DNA from: Steinernema hermaphroditum
Taxonomy: Eukaryota > Nematoda > Chromadorea > Rhabditida > Steinernematidae
DNA: 64,000 bases
Direction of reading: 5' to 3'
Assembly: GCA_030435675.1 (NCBI GenBank)
Contig: CM059625.1
Location: forward strand, 6,510,001-6,574,000
Shown: piece after piece, positions 48,747 to 60,700 of the stretch
Position numbering within the stretch: the first letter of the stretch is position 1
Layout of the letters: the number at the start of each line of letters is the position of its first letter
Program-made: the position numbers and the translations under genes
Notes under the pieces: generated by a model
What the model saw: only the letters and a program-made list of their open reading frames with translations
What the model was told of the DNA's origin: nothing
The model's database searches: none

Positions 48747-50057
48747 ATGCTGACCGCTCGGACAGTGACCGTCTTCTCGACGGTTATCTCCTTCGGCACG
48801 TTCTTTAGTATTGTAGTCGTGCTGCCATGGTTTATGTTGAGAGTTCAAAAGACGAATACCGTCATGATCTACCAAGTCCAGGAATGTCATGTAAGTAATA
48901 CAACTTTGCTCACAATTGAAGAATCTGTTATTTAGATGGACACTAATAACATTTGGCGCCAGATTTCCCACTTGGGAACAAGAAATAAACGTCAGTATGG
49001 AAACAGCGGTGGAGGTTACGGTGCCGCAGCCCCCCGACGCAGCGGAGCCTGTAGGACTGACAATCTTGATCGCTAACTTAAGAAAACCCTCTGCAGGTTG
49101 TAGTTGTCAACAAGGACCTCCTGGACTGCCTGGCCCGAAGGGCTTGTCGGGACAGGACGGAAAGAACGGACCGGCTGGATCAAATGGCCGCCCTGGACGC
49201 CACGGCAAGTACGTCTATCCGAAATCGCAGCACGAAGACTCGTGTCAGAAGTGCCCCCCGGCGCCCGTCGGCCCTCCTGGTCTACCAGGTTCCAAGGGTC
49301 CCCGAGGAAACCCAGGGTAATGAGAGGATCGAAAAGCACAGCACATTAAAAGTTTTCAGAACCCCGGGTAGCGCTGGAACTCCAGGAAATAACGGAAGAC
49401 ATGGACCACCCGGTCCCGAGGGCCCTCGAGGAATTCCTGGAGAGCCTGGTCGTACTGGACCTACTGGCGATCCGGGAAGAACGCTGAACGGAGCTCCGCC
49501 AGGCCCCCCTGGACCTCCTGGAAAGATCGGACCTCGTGGACGCGCTGGAGGGCCCGGTCCAGACGGCGCTCCTGGACTTGAGGGATATCGCGGAATGAAG
49601 GGACCACAGGGTGAACGTGGAGTCGACGGGCAGATGGGACTTCCCGGTCCTCCAGGACCATACGGAATCCCTGGCCCTAAAGGTACACCACCGAGCACAG
49701 CATAGAAAGTGAATGTTTGTTGTTGAAGGTAGCTGTGCCCACTGCGAGGGACACGATGAAAAAGAGAACAGACAGCAGAAGGGATCTGTCAATGGACCCC
49801 GCGGCCCCGACAGTCATCCTAAGAAGCCGCACCATCGCGGGCCTCCTGCATACCTCCCCCCAAACTCTGACTCATACGGGCAGGCTTCTCAACCAGCAAC
49901 CCACCCGACAAAATATGGTAGAGACCGTGACAACAAGCAGGAATATCATGACTACTATCGCTCTGGCGGTGTGTACGGATGGCAAGATCCTGCGCCCTCT
50001 ACACCTTACAATGCGGAGAGCTACAGATCACCTCGCCAGAAGCTCAGAAAGCCATAG
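48747..50057 (+). CDS. Nematode cuticle collagen
   Basis: Five exons: 48747-48890, 48936-49050, 49097-49316, 49360-49682 and 49729-50057; about 376 aa. The N-terminus has the membrane-type segment of cuticle collagens ([20 protein letters not shown]), then a subtilisin/furin-type site RNKRQ, a cysteine cluster [11 protein letters not shown], interrupted Gly-X-Y blocks, a second cluster ([13 protein letters not shown]), the main Gly-X-Y domain, a third cluster (GSCAHCEG), and a long non-collagenous Tyr/Pro/Gln-rich tail. The product would be secreted by the epidermis and crosslinked into cuticle. The exact col/dpy/rol orthologue cannot be named from sequence reading. AATAAA at about 50109. Confidence 0.92.
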
Positions 50058-50519
50058 AATTGTCAGATTTATTTGTATTTCGTGCGAAAATGAGTGGTTC
50101 GTACATCTAATAAAGCATGCCTTCTTACCTACCAACTACAACCATCGTTTCACGTGCTCCCCATTTATACAACTACTCGAAAATCACGTCAAAAAAATTC
50201 ATTTAATTCAAATATTTATAAGTCATTCTACCCGTGTAGAGTCGTGAAATCGTAATATAGTAGAATCGCGACAAGTGTGATTGTGTTAATGGGTTCTGTC
50301 CATCGATAGGTTCTGTTGAAGGTCGCCCTTTCTTTTTTGTCAAACTGGACAGACGCGTTTAATTCGGTCGGACATCATGTTTGCCAAGTTGTGGAACGAT
50401 GGCGTAGACGGCGAACGCTCGCCTGCTCCTTCACGGTCCTCCGAAGTCCCGCCCCTGGCGTTTGTCCGAAACGATACTCGGAGGAGTTACTTTGTGACCG
50501 CGCGACGGTTAGCTCAGGA
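50058..50519. other. Intergenic
   Basis: 3' region of the collagen gene and promoter of the next gene. A frame at 50316-50586 overlaps the next gene's start region and is not separately supported. Confidence 0.5.
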
Positions 50520-53500
50520 ATGTGGCCTCACTCCTTTATTGTCTCACTTTTTCTGTTCTATCTCGCACGCAATGCATCCGCCCTAGACGGCAATATCAGT
50601 CCACTGCGCTATGATATCCAAATTCAACTTCCTACCGCATCACAGCAAGATGCGCTTATTCCCGCTTTCTTCGGATTCGTGCGAATAGACTTCATGCTGA
50701 CGAAGCGAATTCTTTCCAAAGATCAATATATTGGATACAGAAAACACAAGGCACAACTAAAATCATATCAGGTACTGACACTCATCCACACATAAAACGG
50801 TGTGCATTTTAGGTTCGAAATAATGGAGTCAGCTTTGCCCTCGACGCCGTTAATCTAACGAATTTTGAAAATGTTACCTTGGAAGGCGACGGACGAATAA
50901 TGAACATTTCAAATATCAAAATACTCAAAGAGAAGGTTGTGTTTTTCCTGCCCGAACACGTTCTGAACCCAGGAAAGTATAGCCTGAAAATAGAACGGTA
51001 TTCTGGTGTGATCACCTATGATCACGGAATTTTCTATCGGTGAGTTGCTATTAGCGCTAACGGAAGTACTCACAAACCCTCTGACAAACTAATGTTTACA
51101 CTGTTTGCTTTACGCAAAAAGAGAGTTTTTGTTCTTAAGAAGAGCTTCCCTCCTTCCGCGCAACAGCTTCTTTCCTATTTGTTGATCGCGACACTCGTAA
51201 ACTATCGTTTTACGAAAACATTTAAGTCACCTTTTCTAGGGAAGCCGGGGAGAATCCAGTGCTAACGACACAACTCTTCCCCGCCAATGCAAAAAGCGTC
51301 TTTCCGTGCATCGACGATATCGGTGCGCGGGCGACTTTCAAGCTGGCCCTGATTCACCCTCATCATACGATCGCCATTTCGTCGACGATCCCTCAGGAGA
51401 GTCCGAGCAGTTTGAATGCGAACTGGAAAATCACGAAGTTTGTGGAAACGTCATCAATCTCTCCATACATGCTGGCCTTTGCCGTGCTTCCAATCGAATA
51501 CAATCAGGTAGGCAGCTCAGCGAACAACCGTTCTTTGTCTCTATCTGATTATGAACGTACCTTCAAAAAGCGCATCGTTTTTGTTTGTTTTGCAGCTTAC
51601 GCGACAAGTATTTGTCAACGTCTGACGCGCACTGTTGGGATCCACTCTTCAGAGGTCCGACAAAAACCCGGTCACTTATCAAATAATTTTTTTGTGCAAA
51701 AGCAGAAAAATCGTAGTGAGAAAATCACGACCAAACACTCAGTTTTGTGTCTATAAAAAATGCAAAAACTTTGTCCCATGACGCACAGTCTCCCAATATA
51801 ATTTTGCGAACCAGTCCAAGAAGTGTGCACTAAATTCAATGAACCAAGAATGTGGAAACGGCTTATTCAAGAAAGCCCCAATCCAACCCGCTTTTTTCCA
51901 TTCCGCAGGAATTTTGATGATATAGAATGCCAGGGCTCCTTATTCATCCTTTTCGTACGGCCTAACATTAAAGCCTTAGGCTGAGTTTAGGGCACATACC
52001 TAGGAACATGTACGTTTGGACAGCAAGAAAAGTGGCGCTCAACTATCCATGCTTTTTTTGTGCAGTGAATGGTTCTAGGCTCAAGGACTGCTAATAGCCT
52101 TCATTAGAAACTGCAAATTCAAATTGCGGATTGGGTTGGAACTTAGCTGCCAAGGATTTGCAGCCATGTCTGGGCTTAATAGACAATCTTTAGTGGTGCA
52201 TGGCATAAATTCATGAGTGATATTGGGTTGAAACATTGAAAATGACCGCTGTTAATTCGAGCGTTTCCAATCGATTAAGTACTATAACAGACAACGGGGA
52301 CATCTAGCAGGTAGCTGTTACACACAGCTACTAAGCCCACATAGCGGCTCCACAAGTTCACTTCTGCATTACAGAAACAGAGGCGAAATGTTTGATAAAA
52401 TGACACCTGGGATTCTCAAAAAGTACGAGTGCCCGAGACCGCATTTTTTTAAGTTGACCCCCAGAATGGCTCTCCATTTTGAGCTGAAGTATTTCTTTTT
52501 TACTGTTTATCTATCACTCTCACAGGCCTATATTACTGTTATCTGTACTAATCCGTAAAGGGAAACATCACAGGAAACCACGCAGAACAAGGCAAAGAGG
52601 TCGAAAATCAGACCAAAACAGTTTTTGACCTCAAGCCTGGACTTTCTACAAAAGGAAGGATCCGGCTCCTGCCAGAAAAGACAACTGACGTTGAGCAATC
52701 GAATGGTGAATACCTTAAGTGAAATGAGCGTTTTTGTGGTGTTTAAACATTCACTTTTAAAAACGGTCATTTTCAATGTTTCAACCCAATATTAAGTCAT
52801 AGACGGAAGAAGTTTTTTAAAACTTCTGAAAATTTTTTGTGCCCGTGTTTTTGGGGTCGCTGTACATGGTACCATCCGTTTCTTGAAAATCCCAGTAGTT
52901 TCCGAAAAAGAAACCATATCGTGTTTTACTGTTGGTCCCCGCCACGGCTTGAGCTTTTTGGGCAAAATACTTTGCTTTCGGCGTATCGAATGCTCCCAGA
53001 TTTGCTTCAATTGCGTAACATAGACGGCGTTGAAAACTACGGTCCCATCGCTTCGAGACCGCTGGACCGACGATTTCAGTCGGACAGCGACAATGATCAA
53101 CAACACTTAACTTTTCTAGCTGCAGGTTTAAATTCACGCAGATAAATATTACCACCGAAGTAGGCAAGCCTGAACTGTACCTAATTGTAAAGTTAATCTA
53201 AATCAGATTATTGTCGTTATCTAGAAGTACCGTATTCCAATTACAGATAACTACAGGCTCCAAGCTGCCCATCAATATCTTTTCAAATCGCCTGCAAGTC
53301 GATGGATCATTTCCTTTTGAACTTGCCAACTTGACTGGACAGATTTACGACGAAGTCTCTCAAATTCTCAACGACAATTTACCTCTTGCTCAGCTGAATA
53401 TTCTCCTCGTCGATGAGGCCAAACCCTCACGCTCATTTGGTCTACTCACCATGGACCGAAACAGTCTGCGCAAAGCCGACAGAACGTCAAAGATCTATAT

Positions 53501-54822
53501 GATCACTAAGGCTATCGTTCAACAGTGGTTTGGAGGGATCCTCACCGTTCCTACGTGGCAGGAATTTTGCATTCAGGTGGCATTACATTATTTAGCGAAA
53601 CAGAACGTTTTGTTCTAGGACGATATAGCAGAGTACCTAACCACGAAAGTCATCAAAAGTCTCGCCAAAGACAAGGAGACCTACGACCTCTTCCGGCTGT
53701 CTACTTACCTGAAAGTTCAACTGGCAGAAACATTCTTCGCACCGGGAGAAGGTGTGACGCTTTCTCACATTACTCACTCCCAGGTTTGTCAAATCTCTTT
53801 CTCCTTGTAAATATTTGATTTAGATCGAGTCCCGCTGTGGTCTAAAGGGTGCTGTAATGCTAGAGTCTCTGGAGACGGTAGTTGGTGAAAACGCGGTGCT
53901 GACAGCAATCCGAAGACTCACATCGTCGAAGCATCGCTCCTTCCACTTCAGAGATTTCACAGAATCGTTCCGTTCAATAAGTGTGGACAAGAATATAAAC
54001 ATTGCAATGGTAAGAAACAGAGGTTCGCCAACATTACGTCGTATTCATTTAGGTTCTAGACTTTTGGAACCACAATGGAGGTCAGCCCTTACTCTCAGTC
54101 ACCAGAAACGAAACTCTCATCAGCTTGAGACAGATGAATATTGGTAGGCAAGCGAAAACCATGTCTGGTTCGTGGTCAAACATGCCCCTTTGGCCACTGC
54201 GAATAGACGTCAAAAACGTCTCACTTCCTTTCGATTTTATGATTAGCCAAGGTAATGCTGGCTAGAACCTCACCGTAAATGATGCTTTTACAGCACTCGA
54301 CATGGCGCCGATAAGTAAAAAGATTGTAACCCTGGTAAATCTCGGCTACCAAAATCACTATCGAGTAAACTATGACGCCGAAGTGTGGAATACGATTCTC
54401 CAGAAGATGACTACATCTGAATTGAACAGTTTTAGTCCTCGAATGAGGGCGCAGCTTGTCGGCGATTTCTGTTACTTCAACTCTTTAAGTGAGCACGTGA
54501 AACTCTCTTTCTGAGAACAGCAATTCATTCAGACCTAATCGACAAGTCCAAAGCCGAGGATCTCCGTCAGGGCTTCCTTCAGATAATGAGAAGGCACGTC
54601 GACAGCTTCCCGCTTTGCGAATTTTATGCATTCTGGTGTGTTGGCGGGCACCAGAAGCGGATAAGTCTACGAAAAGAAAGAAAAGCCTTAATTGAAGAGC
54701 ATGTCGAAAGCACGTTCGCCTCTCTTAGCAATCAAAAAGAATATGCGTGCGGGGCGAACCTACGGCCTACGCAGGCAGCCAGCAAGCTCTGTAATCTCGC
54801 CTTTGGAGTTGATTGCATGTAA
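50520..54822 (+). CDS. Inactive M1 aminopeptidase-like secreted protein
   Basis: Ten exons: 50520-50771, 50813-51039, 51240-51507, 51596-51607 (12 bp, optional), 53247-53576, 53619-53783, 53824-54009, 54053-54251, 54294-54488 and 54533-54822; about 707 aa. A signal peptide (MWPHSFIVSLFLFYLARNAS) precedes an M1 N-terminal domain (TTQLFPANAKSVFPCIDD, SISPYMLAFAV). In the catalytic region GAMEN is gone (it reads around KPSRSFGLLTMD), and the zinc motif HExxHxWFG is KAIVQQWFG near residue 341, so both His and the Glu are replaced. The C-terminal domain (YRVNYDAEVW, RAQLVGDFC) is present but shorter than usual. Inactive M1 relatives are known in nematodes. A role in binding or matrix adhesion is inference. 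The large intron hosts a mariner-type element. Confidence 0.85.
52223..52789. mobile_element. Mariner-type MITE, copy 3
   Basis: Terminal inverted repeats TTGGGTTGAAACATTGAA at the left and its complement at the right, flanked on both sides by TA. It lies inside the 1.6 kb intron of the M1-like gene. The interior shares GGTAGCTGTTACACACAGCT and nearby blocks with copies 1 and 2. No transposase. Confidence 0.88.
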
Positions 54823-55122
54823 ATAGCCCCTAATAACAATTGTGTAATCTAATAAAGCTGTAAGTTCGTTTAGAAAGGGCAGAAGGTGTAAGCAAGTAGC
54901 ATTACAGTACGATGTTCACCTAGCGGTTAAGCAACGCGTTTCATAATTTACCCGACGAACGGTAATTGACTCACCGTTCGTGGGACTTTCCTCTAACCGG
55001 TGTCTGTTGGCGCTATAACAGGATTGCAGAGGAGAAATGACAGCCGGATATGACCGATTCGAGTTTTGTGCAATTACGATCAGTAGTCGAGGCTTTTTGA
55101 AACAAAAATATCGCTTTTGTGA
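54823..55122. other. Short intergenic region
   Basis: AATAAA at about 54851 for the upstream gene; no further gene. Confidence 0.5.
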
Positions 55123-57303
55123 ATGACTATGGTCGCTCGTCTCCGGTTCGCTCTCACCGTGTCTGTTTTTGTTTTCAACTGCCTCATATCCACTGTGGAC
55201 TCAAATAACTACAAACTGGCGGAACTGTATTCCTATGTGAATGCTCATAACGGTAAGTGACTCGACTACATTTCTACGCCTTGTCCTATTGAATTCACTG
55301 ATGGATTTCTTCGGCTCTTCAATAGCAGATCAAGCGCTGCCTTTCATCTATCTGCGTGCAAAAACATATCTAGGCACAATTCCAAATTTCTGTAGAGTTC
55401 CAAGTAGAAAATACCCTCAAAATAGATTTTCTTCGTTCACTCCTTACGCTACGATATTCTTAGGACCCTTCCGCGATCATTACGCCACTACATGGACCCA
55501 GGCCTCCCATCCAGAAGCACTCAGCGGATATTCTCTGCTGGACACGTTTGGCATGATCGGAGTGCAGTCGGACTCGGCATACAACACCGAAATTGCAAAC
55601 TGTTCTTGTGTGCAAGAAATCGTTCAGCTTTTCGATCAACAAGTGGGGATCGGCTCAACGCCTCAAAACCCAGGACTGTTTGGAAGACTCGACCACAAGT
55701 TTGCGCGAACCGGGGAAGAATCAAATATGCTCTTCCAAAAGTATGAACGTACGGGTGAGAAACTATACTGCGTGAAGAACAGGAATGAATGCGGTGCTAC
55801 AGTACCCCTTTATCAGTGGTATTCGGCTTCAGAGATCGGTCGGTGAACTGTATATCACTTGCATCCAATGAGAACTCAGCACTTTAGACACGATTTACAC
55901 AACTCGCGAGGTGAACGATGCTGCAATAAGCAACTTGATTCCTCAAGGTGTGCTTTGCTACATTTGGCCCAATGAGTTCAAAGATAAAAACTGCACCCAT
56001 CCTGTGAACCAAAATCCAATGCTGCAGATCGATGCTGGCGCCGTCGGATACGGATATAGCACAGAGATTTCAAATGAAGAAAAAACTATGAAGAGTAGGT
56101 CATCGAGAACTTCGTCTGAAGTGTAGTCGAGCCTTGTAGACTGTGATCTAAACAAACTCGAAGCAGCTCATGGTCAGTGGGCGATGACAAAGCCAGAAGC
56201 AACCCCAGGCACCGTAGCCATACTGAACTGCGACACAGGATTCGTCGCAACAGAAAATCCGACTGTTGTCGTGTGCCAGCGAAGTGGGGAGTGGATGCCA
56301 CCTACGGGAAAATGCCGCATGTCAGGTCTTTCTTAATTTTCCGTAACTGTTACATATTTGAGCAATTCCAGGATGCGAAGGGCCCGTCAATTGGAAGGCC
56401 GAGTACGGTGAAATTAGTTTCAGTATGGAGAAAATTCGCAACCCGACGGATGACACAGAAGTGAACATCTATCCGATTGGTCAGTGGTCATCAATTGATT
56501 CTTGCGACATTTCCGTAACAGGAACAACCGCAATGCTCGTCTGCGACAAAACTTCCGACGTTATCGAACGGGAGGCCGACATCGTCTATTGTTCGGAGAG
56601 TGGATGGGCGCCCCGCATGCTCGGCCGTTGTTACAAAGGTCAATTCAACGATCGACGGATCGCTTAATGAATGCGAAAGCTGATTGAGAACTGAGCTCCA
56701 GACAGATAGGAGACAAAACATATCTCTCAAAACCCGTTCTGTGGGTTCTGCACGAGACTTTTCACCGCTGCTCCGCAATCAGATGATAATCTTTAAGAAT
56801 TTGCGAAATCAAAAACACACAGTAGACTCTACAATCTACAGATTTTGCATTTTAGTGTGTCCCGAATTCAGCGTTGCAAAGGGACACGTTGAATACTCCA
56901 GTGTTGATGGAACTGGTCGTCTAACGAACTCTAATGGTACAGTAGCGACACTAATTTGTGGATCAGGCGCCAAACTAGTTGGATCGGGAACAGCAACCTG
57001 CAAGAACGGAGAGTGGGACAAGGAAGATATCGGGAAATGTGAACCTGTCGGTAAGAACGCTCCGAAGAGCGCTTCAATACATACTCCCTGTATGTAGGTT
57101 GTGCTCCTCTGGCCGAAGTCACTGATGGAAAACTCGAATATGCCACCGAAAGCGGTCATCTTCACACGGAGCCGCTGAAGTTCTACGAATCAGGAACTCG
57201 AGTGCATTTAATTTGTGAGAACGAGACGAAAATGAAGGGTGGTCACGAAGCTGTTTGTCAATGTAACGAGGAGTGGAAGCCCGAGATAGGGAACTGTTCG
57301 TGA
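55123..57303 (+). CDS. Secreted protein with DUF5648-like region and four sushi domains
   Basis: Seven exons: 55123-55252, 55329-55838, 55888-56094, 56140-56325, 56372-56638, 56856-57050 and 57098-57303; about 566 aa, with every internal intron in phase 1, as expected of module-shuffled extracellular genes. A signal peptide (LRFALTVSVFVFNCLIS) is followed by a novel N-terminal part, a DUF5648-like segment (VPLYQWYSASEIDTIYTTRE, GVLCYIWPNE), then four sushi/CCP modules with the C...C...C...W...C pattern (for example NGEWDKEDIGKC, NEEWKPEIGNC). Sushi domains bind proteins, including complement and adhesion partners. In a parasite this could be a host-exposed protein, but that is inference. A second start (ATG at 55129) is possible. 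AATAAA at about 57409. Confidence 0.8.
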
Positions 57304-57749
57304 CAGCAACGCTCCATAGACCTTCTAGACCGCTGAACATTGTTTTGGTGTCCAGTGAGCTGTTGTACCTGAATGCATTAGCACAAAAGAGACACTTTTT
57401 GTAGTAAGTAATAAAATATTTCTGTACGGCGTTGTCAATTAATGTTTCTTATGTTATTTATTGCAACGTTTCAACGTGCTACAGACAGAAAGAACTCGAT
57501 TGACTCCAAAGAACAGCGTAGTCACTCTCGTATACACAACAAATCAACGCTATACACGTTCAAGGGAAGTGAAAGACAGTAAGAAAGGCACCTCAATAAT
57601 CGCAAATTTTCTTTGAGAAATACAGGCGGTGGATAGGTAGGCAACCGGGAGTACCGCAAGTGCTGCTGACACATAATATATAAATAGATTTTTGTTAAAA
57701 TACATGGAAAGTACAGGTATATTAGGGTAGTAAGTTACAAATGATTCTC
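57304..57749. other. Convergent 3' region
   Basis: Shared 3' flank of the sushi gene (+) and Patched (-). AATAAA for the + gene at about 57409, and TTTATT (minus-strand AATAAA) at about 57454 for Patched. Confidence 0.5.
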
Positions 57750-60700
57750 CTAGTTGGTATTTGGTTGGCTGTCACTACAAGATTCTGCTGAATCCCTCAA
57801 CGAATCACTGGACGAATTCTTTTCAATTCCTGAAAATTACAGTTAAGTCCATCGTTGAGATAAAATGCAATTGTCACCTGCAGGTCTTCTTATCGAGATC
57901 ATGGTTCCAGACACTAGAGCGATCTCGCTCTCCGTCTTCGTCTGATTTCTCTTCTCTCGATTGAGAGGAGGAGGGGCCGCAAGAGTGTTGCCTCCATCCA
58001 CTGGAGTCAACTCGCACGGTGGTCCTATCAGAGACAGAAGGACGGGCAATAAGGCGAGGCCATTGATGAGCCCCAGCACAATGAGGACAGACATGACTAC
58101 AAAGAAATAAGTGACGACGAATTCGAATTCGGAGAACGCGAGCATGACAATTCCAAGAAGGGTGGAAAGGCCTCCATGGACGACGGGAGTGAACATGTGA
58201 TTCATGCAAGAGGCCATACGCTCGTCACGGGTTCCGAGCGAAGTCAAGAAGGCCAGAACGACGTGTGCAGTGAACTCAACGCCGATGCCCACAGCAGTGA
58301 TGAGCGTGACGGCCGAAACAGGGTTCAACTTCACTCCAAATAGCCCCATAAATCCGGCCAATTCAATGGTCATCGACACCACGACGATCATGACCATGGC
58401 GGCAGCCCAGGGGTTGAAAACAATGCTGGAAACCACAAGGAAGACAGATCCGGCAATGATGCAGATCGCAAGGAAGAGGTTCCACGACAGGCTCAAGTAC
58501 TGCTCCCAGAAGGTAAACGCAATTCCTTGAGGGAAATTAGGTAGGCCTTCTGCTTCGAACCGTTCGCAGGTGGCTCGAATTTCTCGGATCATATCAACAA
58601 TAACTGGAGTGTTGATGAGATCAGTCAAATAAAAAGGAATCTGACTGTAAGCGAGTCGAGGAGCCGGAGGAACGAGTTTTTCCTCCTAAATAGATTGATT
58701 AGGTAAGCGCCGTAGGTGTAAACATTTTCACCTTGGTATAAGCCCACCCGGGGGGACTAGGGAAGAAGGCGGCTTGCGAAACGTAGTACATCATATTGTC
58801 GGCATTGTACCATCCTGTAAGATAATTGTAGAATCCTTCCTGGTTAATCATGCCGCTCTGATCGATCAAACGAAGATGGCCAACCTGAAGATAGTTTCGT
58901 CAGCTACAGAAGATGGACTAATATACTAACCCTTCCGGTACAATTGTATGTGTTTCCATAAGAACAGAGAAGTCTTCTAGCAATACCTGCTTCATCCTTC
59001 AGCTTAATGCCCTTCTTTATTTCTCCGGTCACGTTACTGATCTGTCCTTTTGCAAGAGCCTCATCCAAATGATTTTGAAGAGAAGTCAACCAGAGACGCA
59101 TCAGCGACAGCCAATAGTGTTCACTCGGCTTGCCATCCACTTTAATGACAAAACGTGACTTGGCTGAAAAATAAAATCTATACGACAAATGTTGCATGGC
59201 CAAAATACCGATAGACTGACGGTATTCTTCAATCTTCATTTGTTGTTTCGGATAATCAACTTCTCTGCCCTTCAGTGTTCCAAACATTGGGTAGAAACTG
59301 AAATACTGTTCGCGAGCTTTCAAGAAGGCGGACGGTGCGGTTCCTTCTGGCAAAACATCGGACAACTCCAAACCAATAGTCGACTCGTGAAGGCCATAGC
59401 AGCCGAACAAAAACATGGCAGAGCACAAGAGAATCACGATAACCTGTGCATACCCTTAATATATCTGCCAGTCTATGTTATTCTGTACCTTTGTAGATGG
59501 CATTTGAAGGAATGGAATGTAATACATATTGACAAAGCCATCAAGAGTGTACCAGCGGAGCTCCTCGGAACTGTCATTGCCGGTGAAGTCTGCTGGTGGT
59601 GGCGGAGCAGGATAGTCGATTGCTGGAAGGCCAGCACCACGTAGACCGTTCTTCAAGACTCCACTTTCACGCAAGCTTTCCTCCTAGATGTCAATTAAAT
59701 CACATATAGAAAAGAAACGTTTTGCTCAAACCTGCGCCTGCTTCATCTTCTTCTCGTCGGCATCTTCGTCGTCGCAGGTGGGACAACAGCAGAGCAAATC
59801 ACGACCACCAGACTTTCTACGGCGAAGGTCAAGAGCGATGAAAGCAGGATAGATGAACATGATTCCGATGAGGTTGAACGCCAACAAAATAGCAGACTGG
59901 GCACAGAAGGATCGCAGCGCGGGAATGGGAAGCACTGTTCCAGACATAAAGGCCAGAACGTTGTTGGTTGAAGTGATCAGAATAGACATTCCCGTCTCCT
60001 TCATCAAAACACCGAGCTCGTTCTTTTTAGTCACATGCAGGACCTCTCCGTAGGTGTGAAGGAACAAGAACATATCATCGACACCCAATCCAAGAGTCAA
60101 AAACGGCACAATCTGTAATGAATCGTAAGAAATTCATTTGCAAAAATTGAACGCACCTGAGTGGTAGCAGCGTTGAAATTGATGCCAAAGAAAGTAGATA
60201 ATCCTAAGCCAGCAATTGACGAGTATGTCACCAAGAAGACTCCGATGAACGACAGACCACAAGTGGAGGTAGAGGAGAACCACCATCCATCCCACTCGAG
60301 CTGAGACCAGCCTGCGTAAAGAACCTAAAGGACACAGTTGTATTTATAACTGCGAGAATTAGCCGAATTTACCATAAGGAAGTAACCCATGATAATTACA
60401 AAGAATTTGAACTGACTGAATTCTTCAAGCATGTCAGCAATGGAAGTAGACGCCAAAGGATGCACAACGCGAACTCCCTCGGACTAAAAAGGAAGACAGA
60501 TGTTCGCAAATCGTATTTTAGTTTAGAACCAACCTGGTGATTCCACCGATGATCATAGAGCTTCTTCGTAAAGTTCCTCTGCCACGCTTGGACGATTTCA
60601 TGAGCTTTTCCAGGAGTCCAATTCTTCACATCAAGGTGGGGCTTAAGGTCTTGCTTGCCTTCCTTGAAACGAAGATATACGTCAAATCCTCCTGCTACCA

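Noticed and set aside
49282..49698. Minus-strand Pro/Gly-rich frame opposite the collagen gene
   Set aside because: Antisense shadow of the Gly-X-Y coding repeats.
43808..57303. A four-gene operon (qua-1, collagen, M1-like, sushi)
   Set aside because: Gaps of roughly 300-460 bp and apparent separate polyadenylation signals are larger than typical nematode operon spacing, and the products are not of operon-prone types.
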